7,357 bases of DNA, from positions 1 to 7,357 of the forward strand of contig JAVBYB010000420.1 of NCBI GenBank assembly GCA_030824255.1. The letters are read 5' to 3'. Every line of letters begins with the position of its first letter. The first letter of the stretch is position 1. The translations under genes and the position numbers were made by a program. Shown here one piece after another: positions 1 to 5,281 of this stretch. This DNA comes from a bacterium (lineage in GTDB: Bacteria; Pseudomonadota; Alphaproteobacteria; Caulobacterales; Hyphomonadaceae). The notes under the pieces are model-generated. The model was not told the DNA's origin, did no database searches, and saw only the letters and a list, made by a program, of their open reading frames with translations.

Positions 1-621
1 GCTCGCGTGGTTCGGGGGGAGCCCGATGCCGTCGTCGGCCACGCTGACGGTCATGCCGTCCTGCGTGCGCAGCAGCACTACTGTGACGGAGCCGCTGTCC
101 CTGTCGCCGAACGCGTGGCGGAGAGCGTTCACCACGAGCTCGTTGACGGCCAGCACGAGGGGCTGGGCGAGCGCGACCGGAACCTCCAGCGGTTCAGCGT
201 GGACGATGACTTGTATGTGGCCTTCGTCTCCCGCCATGGCCTGCAAGGCAGCGCCCATCTTCTGCAACGCCGCGCCGAGATCGATGGCGTCGAGGCCGCG
301 GGTCGCCTGTAGCGCGTCGTGGATGCCGGCGACACTACCGACGCGCGCGGCGGCTGCCAGCAGCGCAGCGCGAGCTGATGTGCCTGACTCGCGACGGGCT
401 TGCAGGCGCATCATGCTCGCGACCAGTTGGAGGCTGTTCTTGATTCTGTGATCGCCTTCGCGAAGCATGACGGCGTAACGGTCCGCGACAACCTCGCATT
501 CCTTCAGCTCGGCGCGGAGTTGCAGGATCTCCTGCCGCAAGTCGCGGATTGGCGCGCCTTCGACGCCGGAGGGGGCCGTCGTCATACCGATCGACGTCCA
601 GGTCGAGATGTCGTTTGCCAC
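1..621 (-). CDS. HisKA_2-type sensor histidine kinase, cytosolic, C-terminus cut off by window edge
   Basis: A two-component histidine kinase, of which the first 207 residues are visible. After a short N-terminus with a helical, probably coiled-coil stretch (about residues 20-50, LRQEILQLRAELKE), the dimerisation/phosphoacceptor helix reads DHRIKNSLQLVASMM with the likely phosphorylated His58. The N box NELVVNALRHAF (Asn160, Asn165) and the ATP-lid motif DDGIGLP (Asp196, Asp197) follow. The H box and N box match HisKA_2 rather than HWE, as the N box lacks the preceding His. There is no signal peptide, membrane segment or PAS/GAF sensor domain, so it is soluble and must receive its signal from a partner or an unrecognised N-terminus. 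The start is GTG at 621, with GGAG eight bases upstream; the next in-frame ATG (585) would lose 12 residues and has no better site. Any cognate regulator would lie left of the window. Kinases of this class often act on PhyR-like or single-domain regulators (inference here). Confidence 0.88.
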   Translation of the reverse strand, partial: MANDISTWTSIGMTTAPSGVEGAPIRDLRQEILQLRAELKECEVVADRYAVMLREGDHRIKNSLQLVASMMRLQARRESGTSARAALLAAAARVGSVAGIHDALQATRGLDAIDLGAALQKMGAALQAMAGDEGHIQVIVHAEPLEVPVALAQPLVLAVNELVVNALRHAFGDRDSGSVTVVLLRTQDGMTVSVADDGIGLPPNHAS

Positions 622-707
622 ACCCTTTTCTCCATCACCGCAGGCATACTGTGCCAACGCAGAGGAAAAATCGGTACGCTGGTCGACTCATCTCTCAAGA
701 GAAGTTC

Positions 708-725
708 CATGCGCTGTAACGCATG
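708..725. repeat. 18-bp perfect inverted repeat upstream of the histidine kinase
   Basis: The arms are catgcg (708-713) and cgcatg (720-725) around a six-base centre, ctgtaa. It lies in the 146-base gap between the Crp/Fnr stop codon and the kinase GTG start, 87 bases before that start. The size and symmetry fit a regulator dimer site or a small hairpin. No T-run follows on the minus strand, so it does not look like a terminator. Confidence 0.4.
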
Positions 726-767
726 TTCAGCGTGCAGAAGCCGGATTACCCAACAACGGCCGCGCTT

Positions 768-1514
768 TCACGCCATGGGCGCGGGTTCGGGCGGAATTGC
801 GACATGTTCGCCGAAGAGACGGCGGTACTCTCCGCTGACGGCTTCATAACACTCGCAGGCCGCATCCTCGAGGCCGGCGCGGTCGAGGATGGTGATCTTG
901 CCGTGCTGGTACCGGATGACGCCGGCGCGCTGCAGCGTGCTTGCCGCGATGCTGACGGTGGCGCGCCGGACGCCCAGCATGACGGCGATCAGGTCCTGCG
1001 TCAGCGAGAGCTGCGGGATCCGGCTACGGTCGTGCGCCGCGAGCAGCCAGCGCGCGAGACGCTGCTCAAGTGCGTGGTGTGCGTTGCAGGCGGCTGTTTG
1101 TGCGACCTGCACCTGAAAGATCAGTGCATAGCGCAGGAGGTGGTCGCGCAGGACGGGCAAGGTGTCGAACGCTTCCTTCAGCGCAGAGGCAGACATGCGG
1201 TAGGCGAGACCTTCCGTCTGGCACATGGTCTCGGCGTATGAGGTCTTGCCGCCAAGCACGACGAAAAATCCAGCCAGGCCTTCCGCGCCAATAAGGCCGA
1301 TTTCCAGCGGGTGCCCGTCGGAGAGTACGGTCAGCGCGGATATGAAACCCGTTTCAACGAAGTAGACCTGGTCGATCACGTCGCCATGACGATGCAGCGT
1401 CTGGCCAAGCTCCAGCGAGACGAGCGTCAGTCGGGGCGAAAGCAACGCCCACTCCGCAGCAGGCAGCGCCGCGAGTATGCGGTTGTGGATCGTATTCTGA
1501 TCGATGAGGGTCAA
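768..1514 (-). CDS. Crp/Fnr-family transcriptional regulator
   Basis: A DNA-binding transcription regulator of 248 residues, the usual length for the family. Residues about 20-125 form the cyclic-nucleotide-binding-like beta-roll (GDVIDQVYFVETGFIS, then GLIGAEGLAGFFVVLGG). Residues about 126-160 are the long dimerisation helix. Residues about 165-215 are the Crp-type winged helix (LSLTQDLIAVMLGVRRATVS, then LQRAGVIRYQHGKITI), with the recognition helix near 183-195. The N-terminal cysteine cluster of Fnr is absent, and the Arg-Ser/Thr pair that holds the cAMP phosphate in Crp is not evident, so the ligand is unknown. The start is TTG at 1514 with GGAG five bases upstream. Its nearest neighbour downstream is the HisKA_2 kinase, 146 bases away on the same strand, so co-transcription is possible. 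A 22-bp inverted repeat about 70 bases upstream could be its own operator (inference). Confidence 0.93.
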   Translation of the reverse strand: MTLIDQNTIHNRILAALPAAEWALLSPRLTLVSLELGQTLHRHGDVIDQVYFVETGFISALTVLSDGHPLEIGLIGAEGLAGFFVVLGGKTSYAETMCQTEGLAYRMSASALKEAFDTLPVLRDHLLRYALIFQVQVAQTAACNAHHALEQRLARWLLAAHDRSRIPQLSLTQDLIAVMLGVRRATVSIAASTLQRAGVIRYQHGKITILDRAGLEDAACECYEAVSGEYRRLFGEHVAIPPEPAPMA

Positions 1515-1583
1515 AACAGCTCCAACGCCAGAGGCGGGAGCACACGTATCTCTCAGGCAACTGTACGCCGGTCAGGGACAGCC

Positions 1584-1605
1584 ACTGACAACACAATGCG
1601 TCAGT
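1584..1605. promoter_or_regulatory. Candidate operator: 22-bp inverted repeat upstream of the Crp/Fnr gene
   Basis: The arms actgac (1584-1589) and gtcagt (1600-1605) flank a 10-base centre. The overall length of 22 bp and 6-10-6 geometry are close to the size of a Crp/Fnr dimer site, although the half sites are neither TGTGA nor TTGAT. It sits 70-91 bases before the TTG start, where autoregulation would be expected. A further half-site-like gtcag occurs at 1571-1575. Confidence 0.35.
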
Positions 1606-1676
1606 CCTTCCGATGGCGCCAGCAATTGTTGTTGTGGGAGCCCTTGAGTCGCAGCTATCCCGCGCCAACGCACGGA

Positions 1677-1877
1677 TCATCTGCCGCGCGCGGCGCGTGC
1701 GACAATCTCTTCATGAAGGAGACGTGTTGTCTGCAGCAGCTTGGCAAGTCGTGAGTCCGGCTGTGCTGCCGCGAGAGCAGCTGACAGCCTGACAATCTCG
1801 GCGCGATGGAAGGCCAGTCCTTTTTCGTCAGCTAGAAGCAACGGCCAACTCCGATCACACGCTGGAACATGACACAT
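1677..1877 (-). CDS. Possible small hypothetical protein
   Basis: A 66-residue reading frame starting at ATG 1877. The C-terminal 48 residues look protein-like, with an amphipathic helical character (FHRAEIVRLSAALAAAQ, then LAKLLQTTRLLHEEIVARA). The N-terminal part is less convincing. An AGG seven bases before the ATG gives only a weak ribosome site. The frame stays open upstream to 2012, but that extension crosses the REP-like palindrome and reads as non-coding. I recognise no family. It has no signal peptide, membrane segment or metal-binding motif. It could be a real small helical protein, the remnant of a longer gene, or a chance frame. Confidence 0.3.
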   Translation of the reverse strand: MCHVPACDRSWPLLLADEKGLAFHRAEIVRLSAALAAAQPDSRLAKLLQTTRLLHEEIVARAARGR

Positions 1878-2003
1878 GAAGAGCCTGAACTCGGTACGCT
1901 GACGGACAGTCGGCAGCGCAGAATGTCGTCCATTGAGGGGTTGCGACGCGAAAAGGGCGCCTCCCGGAGAGGAAGCGCTCTTCGTGGTCCAGCGCGCCGG
2001 AGG

Positions 2004-2023
2004 GTGGGGCACGCTTGCCCCAC
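2004..2023. repeat. REP-like palindromic element
   Basis: Perfect 8-bp arms gtggggca (2004-2011) and tgccccac (2016-2023) around the loop cgct. Short intergenic palindromes built on GTGGGCA/TGCCCAC are common in Bradyrhizobium and relatives, so this is most likely one copy of a dispersed repeat. It is not followed by a T-run on either strand. The family assignment is inferred from the motif only. Confidence 0.55.
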
Positions 2024-2045
2024 GAAGGCATCACGGAACCAACGT

Positions 2046-2093
2046 GTCTGTACGCTGATGATCACGCAGATCGATTTGCGGCGCCGTACAGAC
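2046..2093. repeat. 48-bp element with 9-bp inverted ends, sharing a 17-mer with 5017-5033
   Basis: The left end gtctgtacg (2046-2054) and right end cgtacagac (2085-2093) are perfect reverse complements 30 bases apart. The right 17 bases (2077-2093) recur exactly, in reverse orientation, at 5017-5033. The left end extended by two bases (gtgtctgtacg, 2044-2054) recurs directly at 5015-5025. The gtacggcgcc core resembles palindromic sites of TetR-type repressors, but no TetR gene is in the window. The element could be a pair of operator half sites or the scar of a mobile sequence. Confidence 0.5.
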
Positions 2094-2131
2094 TGACATG
2101 TCCCCGTCGTGCGAGACATCATTGCGACCGG

Positions 2132-2145
2132 GAGCCTCCAGGCTC
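2132..2145 (-). terminator. Weak hairpin after the split kinase gene
   Basis: Arms gagcc and ggctc with a 4-base loop, 32 bases beyond the TAA stop of the HWE kinase. The stem is only five base pairs and no U-run follows on the minus strand, so it is at best a weak or factor-dependent terminator. Confidence 0.2.
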
Positions 2146-2176
2146 TTGACGCGCAAAGTTGCGGCTGAGACTGACT

Positions 2177-3007
2177 TTACGCCAGCGGCACGCTGAGCGT
2201 GCAGTTCAAGCCTGCTGCGAGATAGCTTAGTTCCGCACGACCGCCGTGACCGCGAAGGCTATTGGAAATCAGTTCGCTGCCAAATCCTCGCCGTGTCGGC
2301 GTCGCTACAATAGGGCCGCCGGTTTCTCGCCAGAGCACTTCAAGCACACGGCTTTCCATTAACTCAGTCCGCCAACGCACCTCAAGCTGACCGGTCGGTG
2401 TGGACAATGATCCGTATTTGGAAGCGTTGGTTCCGAGCTCATGAAAGACCAGCGCCAACGCAACCGCAATGCCTGGATCAATCACCACGTCTGGTCCATC
2501 AAGCACCATCCTGTCGGTATCATTCCGATACGGTGCAAGCTCGGACTCGAGCAATTCGCGAAAGCTCGCTTCAATCCACGAACGACGGATGAGGGATTCG
2601 TTGGTACGCGAGATTGCGTTGAACCTGCTCAGCAGGGAAGTCTTCAGCTCCCCGGTCGAAGAAGCGGTTCGCGCCGTCAAGGAGACGATCGAATTTGCGA
2701 TCGCCATCGTGTTCCGCAGGCGGTGCGCGACTTCGTTGGCGATCAGGTGGCGTAGTTTTTCCTCGGCCCGCCGGTCGCTGACGTCGCGGATCACAGCTGT
2801 GCCGATCTGGCGTCCATCAATAAACTGTCGGCTCAGGCTGACTTCGATAGCCAGTTCCGAACCGTCCTTGCGCTGGCCCATGACTTCACGTCCCGCGCCC
2901 ATCGCCCGGCGTGTCGAAATGGCAGTAGCGCCGAAGCGTTGGTGGTCATCTCGATGTTGGTCCCTGAAGCGCGTCGGAACCAACACCTCTATCGGGACTC
3001 CAATCAT
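2177..3007 (-). CDS. HWE-family histidine kinase, C-terminal part (rest of PAS, PAC, kinase core) of a split gene
   Basis: This 276-residue frame opens inside a PAS domain (MIGVPIEVLVPTRFR) and continues through the PAC segment (REVMGQRKDGSELAIEVSLS, ending RDVSDRRAEEKL near residue 85). The kinase core follows. The H box is NEVAHRLRNTMAIANSIVSL with phosphoacceptor His95. The N box is FHELGTNASKYGSLS (His189, Glu190, Asn194). The G1 box carries Trp226-x-Glu228 in LWRETGGP, and the glycine loop is GFGS (241-244). The His in the N box and the W-x-E define the HWE family. There is no LOV cysteine motif, so it is not a blue-light sensor of the LOV-HWE type. The first half of the PAS domain is encoded one frame away by 3004-3189, with the ATG here overlapping that stop codon (ATGA). 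A one-base loss explains this most simply. Translation by coupling is possible, as the kinase core itself is intact. Confidence 0.88.
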   Translation of the reverse strand: MIGVPIEVLVPTRFRDQHRDDHQRFGATAISTRRAMGAGREVMGQRKDGSELAIEVSLSRQFIDGRQIGTAVIRDVSDRRAEEKLRHLIANEVAHRLRNTMAIANSIVSLTARTASSTGELKTSLLSRFNAISRTNESLIRRSWIEASFRELLESELAPYRNDTDRMVLDGPDVVIDPGIAVALALVFHELGTNASKYGSLSTPTGQLEVRWRTELMESRVLEVLWRETGGPIVATPTRRGFGSELISNSLRGHGGRAELSYLAAGLNCTLSVPLA

Positions 3008-3189
3008 CTCCGTGACGAATAGCCGAACAATACTTCTGCAGCTCGATTGAAGAGTATGATCTTGCCGCTCTGATCCGTGCAGACCACAGCATCGCCAATC
3101 AGGGAAAGTATCGCCTGGAAATCCCCGCCGAACGGCAGGCGGGGCTCAACCTGAACCGCATCCGGAAGCGATCGCGTATTGTCCTGCAT
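3004..3189 (-). CDS. N-terminal half of a PAS domain, 5' fragment of the split HWE kinase gene
   Basis: The fragment encodes 61 residues ending FNRAAEVLFGYSSRR and then a TGA stop. The segment IGDAVVCTDQSGKIILFNRA is a typical PAS start, and the family normally continues as GYS..EMIG, which is exactly what the next frame (from 3007) supplies. Reading back one base after the CGG codon (3010-3012) gives ...SSR-E-M-I-G, restoring a standard PAS. I prefer ATG 3189 as the start, as AGAGG lies eight bases upstream; TTG 3219 would add ten residues (MEEILKEVDE). The lipid-kinase stop codon at 3248 is 58 bases away on the same strand, so the genes may be co-transcribed. Alone this fragment is too short to be a folded sensor. 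It is either part of a pseudogene, a sequencing artefact, or the first half of a protein made in two pieces. Confidence 0.7.
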   Translation of the reverse strand: MQDNTRSLPDAVQVEPRLPFGGDFQAILSLIGDAVVCTDQSGKIILFNRAAEVLFGYSSRR

Positions 3190-3247
3190 CTCGTCGACCT
3201 CTTTTAAAATCTCCTCCAAAGTGGGAAGTGGGGCGGATAGCTAGTCG

Positions 3248-4108
3248 CTAGGTTTTGGCGACGAGACACCGGCTCGCTTCCGGAACATAGATCGCCCTTG
3301 CATGACTGCCGATGACGATCTCCTCGCCATCGATGATGACAGGAATTCTACTGCCCTTCTCGCTGTCGATATCCAGGGCATCCGCCGCAACGATCGCGAC
3401 GCCTTCTGCGTCACGCCAGCTGGAGACCATTGATGACCAGGCGATGTTCAACGCCGACACTCGAGATGGATGCGCCAGCGTGAAAACTTCCATCCGGCCG
3501 TTTCGGGACATTGGCCCGACAAGAGCGCCGATGACGCTGGTGATGGGTAGCTGCTCGTTAGTGAAACGATAGCCGTCGCTATAGCGAGCGACGAGGTGCA
3601 GCGTCTGTAGCGCGCCAAGCGCCTCACCTAGGTGGGTCAGCCCCGTTACAACATCGCCGTGACGAAAGCTCTCGCGGGCTTCGGCAAGGCGAACGGGCGC
3701 TCCGGCGAGCATAGCGCAGTAGAATACGTGCCCGTCGATTGTTCCCGCGGGTAGAACGCGAGTCGCTGGGCTGGCGATCACGCTCTGAAGTATCTGCTCC
3801 CAGCGTTTGTCTCCGTGTAGGGATTTCGACAGCAGGTTCATTGTTCCGCCGGGGAGGAGCAAGAGGTTTGACGCGCTGAGGCCCACTGCGCTGAGCGCAG
3901 CCCGATGGGTGCCATCGCCGCCCCATACTACCAGCAGGTCAGGGGAGGCCTCCACAATTTCCGCCATCCGGCTCGCATAGTCTCCATGGTCTAGCTTTAC
4001 GACCTCTGCGCCGTGAAGCCCGCTCAAGTGCAAGGCCCGCCTGATGCGATTTTCAGCACCGTGCGTCATGCCGCCAGCGGCGCGGTTGATAACGACAACC
4101 ACCTTCAT
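3248..4108 (-). CDS. Diacylglycerol kinase-family (YegS/LCB5-type) lipid kinase
   Basis: A soluble lipid kinase of 286 residues, close to the usual 290-300 for bacterial members. It is expected to transfer ATP phosphate to a lipid hydroxyl such as that of diacylglycerol, but the substrate cannot be told from sequence. The N-terminal catalytic domain begins MKVVVVINRAAGG, followed by the nucleotide-binding motif VVWGGDGT (GGDGT at residues 63-67) and LPGGTMNLLSKSL (85-97), the family's second signature. The C-terminal beta-sandwich runs from about residue 125 to the end and includes the late IPVIIDGEEI segment. The start is ATG 4108, because the conserved domain begins there; the frame is open to 4213 but that extension is not domain-like. 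The ribosome site is weak. The split HWE kinase follows 58 bases after the stop, and the cytochrome gene lies 153 bases upstream, all on one strand. Confidence 0.9.
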   Translation of the reverse strand: MKVVVVINRAAGGMTHGAENRIRRALHLSGLHGAEVVKLDHGDYASRMAEIVEASPDLLVVWGGDGTHRAALSAVGLSASNLLLLPGGTMNLLSKSLHGDKRWEQILQSVIASPATRVLPAGTIDGHVFYCAMLAGAPVRLAEARESFRHGDVVTGLTHLGEALGALQTLHLVARYSDGYRFTNEQLPITSVIGALVGPMSRNGRMEVFTLAHPSRVSALNIAWSSMVSSWRDAEGVAIVAADALDIDSEKGSRIPVIIDGEEIVIGSHARAIYVPEASRCLVAKT

Positions 4109-4261
4109 AGCGCTTGCTTTCGAGATGCGCGATGAAGGCTGATTGTATGAGGTCTCCGGAAGCAGAAAAGGGGCCGGTATTTTCGCCGCCGCACGATGCA
4201 CGTCAGGCCGCAATGCGGTACTTTGCGCGTCGGAGTCAGTTGGATCACCCGTGCAGCCGGG

Positions 4262-4804
4262 TTACTTCGGCGGATAGTTCGGCGACTTGTAGATGCCCAT
4301 CGAAGTAAGGTCGCCCTTGAACTTCTTGTGGCATGTTTCACACGACGCAACGAGCCTGTCGCCAGCGATGTTGAGTGCGTTCACATCCTTGGCTTGAGCC
4401 GCTGTCAGAGCGTCCATGCCGGCCGCGCTCATCTCGTCGGCGAATGCCTTCCATTCGGGCGCGGCCACCCAATCGGCATCGTTGGGCCCGGACCCGGGCA
4501 GCTGGATAAGCTTGCCACTCACCGCCATCTGATAGGCGTTGTATTCTGCCTCGCGCCAACGATCTGCTGTCTTCGGCGCCTCATATGCGTCGAGCCAGAG
4601 TGGCTCTGAAGCATGATCGACGAGCGCCACCATCACCGCATTCAAACTCACTGGGATGGTGACAGGTGGTGCAGCGGGCGGCGAAGTCGCAGGCGCGGAC
4701 ACCGGCGGCGCCTGCTGCGCCATTTCCGCAGGCTTGTTGGGGCTACAGGCGTAAAGCGGGGACAGGCTCAATCCGATGAGGGCCAAACAGGCAGTTATCC
4801 GCAT
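4262..4804 (-). CDS. Class II-type cytochrome c with likely lipoprotein signal
   Basis: An exported haem protein of 180 residues. The N-terminus MRITACLALIGLSLSPLYAC is a signal peptide ending in a lipobox-like LYAC (Cys20), so the mature protein is probably lipid-anchored on the periplasmic side. A Pro/Ala-rich linker (about residues 24-50) leads to an alpha-helical domain with a single CETCH haem-binding motif (Cys155, Cys158, His159), 21 residues from the C-terminus. A C-terminal CxxCH followed by K-x-F is characteristic of cytochrome c' / c-556 (class II), where the haem sits at the end of a four-helix bundle. It probably carries electrons or binds a small ligand in the periplasm; partners are unknown. 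ATG 4804 starts the signal peptide. A TTG two codons earlier (4810) has AAAGG six bases upstream and may be the real start. Confidence 0.85.
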   Translation of the reverse strand: MRITACLALIGLSLSPLYACSPNKPAEMAQQAPPVSAPATSPPAAPPVTIPVSLNAVMVALVDHASEPLWLDAYEAPKTADRWREAEYNAYQMAVSGKLIQLPGSGPNDADWVAAPEWKAFADEMSAAGMDALTAAQAKDVNALNIAGDRLVASCETCHKKFKGDLTSMGIYKSPNYPPK

Positions 4805-4834
4805 GATCAAGCAATGCCTTTCGATTCTGCGTGC

Positions 4835-4859
4835 GATCCGCGCATCTGTGCGGCGGATC
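4835..4859 (-). promoter_or_regulatory. Hairpin upstream of the cytochrome gene
   Basis: The arms gatccgc (4835-4841) and gcggatc (4853-4859) are perfect reverse complements. Pairing can extend inward by cgca/tgcg with one bulged base, leaving a 4-base loop. It lies 31-55 bases before the ATG, so it would be either in the 5' leader of the cytochrome mRNA or an operator over its promoter. Confidence 0.35.
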
Positions 4860-5016
4860 ACAGCGTTTGGCTCGCGCCTGTTCAGATCTTCGACGACGAC
4901 CCGTGATTCGACAGGGGCTGCGAAGTCCACAAGCTGAACCAGCAATCTCGTGAGAAGTCCGACGATGCGTCGTCAGGCGCTGAGCCTGTCTGACAAGGTC
5001 ACACCAAGAGGGTAGT

Positions 5017-5033
5017 GTCTGTACGGCGCCGCA
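5017..5033 (+). repeat. Second copy of the 17-bp repeat
   Basis: This 17-mer (gtctgtacggcgccgca) is the exact reverse complement of 2077-2093. The two preceding bases (gt) also match the left end of the element at 2044-2054. The sequence after position 5033 diverges. It lies between two divergent genes, 249 bases before the BON start and outside the EcfG promoter. Confidence 0.5.
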
Positions 5034-5175
5034 CGCGGATCAGAGTTTTGTCAGCCGCAACCCGAAACACTACTCTTTGCTCGCCGACCAATGCCGCGTT
5101 GTGCCGACTCCTCGCGATGGACCTGCATCCCGCGCACATTGCATCGCCAGACAGCACATTCACGCGGGAGACTTT

Positions 5176-5200
5176 GGAACGTAGCGATAGAGCAGCCGTT
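5176..5200 (+). promoter_or_regulatory. EcfG (general stress sigma factor) promoter
   Basis: The -35 element GGAAC (5176-5180) and -10 element CGTT (5197-5200) are separated by 16 bases. This is an exact match to the alphaproteobacterial EcfG/SigT consensus in sequence, spacing and orientation. The -10 element is 81 bases before the ATG of the BON gene, which implies a leader of roughly 70-75 bases. BON-domain and chaperone genes are typical members of EcfG regulons, which supports the call. Confidence 0.75.
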
Positions 5201-5281
5201 CACCGCATGACCCTCCAGAACGAGTGACCTACGCCCGCGTCGTAGACTGCGCGCGCGGCGAACCGACTCAGGAACATACCG

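Larger units (their letters stand above)
1515..2176. other. 662-base weakly coding stretch between the Crp/Fnr gene and the split kinase
   Basis: No recognisable gene family is present on either strand. It holds a possible 66-codon ORF (1677-1877, minus), a 22-bp inverted repeat (1584-1605), a REP-like palindrome (2004-2023), a 48-bp element with 9-bp inverted ends (2046-2093) and a small hairpin after the kinase stop (2132-2145). Several frames are open for 60-110 codons. Their predicted proteins are rich in Arg, Pro and Ser, as expected for shadow frames in GC-rich DNA. Confidence 0.6.
4805..5281. other. Divergent intergenic region between the cytochrome and BON genes
   Basis: About 477 bases with no supportable gene. 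It holds the promoters of two divergent units, a 25-bp hairpin 31-55 bases before the cytochrome start (4835-4859), a second copy of the 17-mer (5017-5033), and the EcfG-type promoter (5176-5200). Heptamers gtagtgt (5012-5018) and acactac (5067-5073) are reverse complements that bracket the 17-mer. An open minus-strand frame extending the cytochrome upstream to 4945 reads as Arg-rich noise before the signal peptide, and frames that overlap the BON gene are shadows. Confidence 0.6.

Noticed and set aside
26..451. Plus-strand frame of 141 codons opposite the HisKA_2 kinase
   Set aside because: Composition is Ala, Ser and Arg-rich as expected for an antisense frame. The minus strand has all the kinase motifs.
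723..1241. Plus-strand open frame of 172 codons opposite the Crp/Fnr gene
   Set aside because: It mirrors the codons of a well-supported regulator on the other strand and shows no family motif.
1832..2122. Minus-strand frame of 96 codons through the REP-like palindrome
   Set aside because: The stretch GQACPTLRR is simply the translation of the palindromic repeat, a well-known cause of false small genes. The rest shows no protein character.
3041..3189. Blue-light LOV sensor in the split kinase
   Set aside because: The PAS segment lacks the flavin-binding GxNCRFLQ motif with its reactive cysteine.
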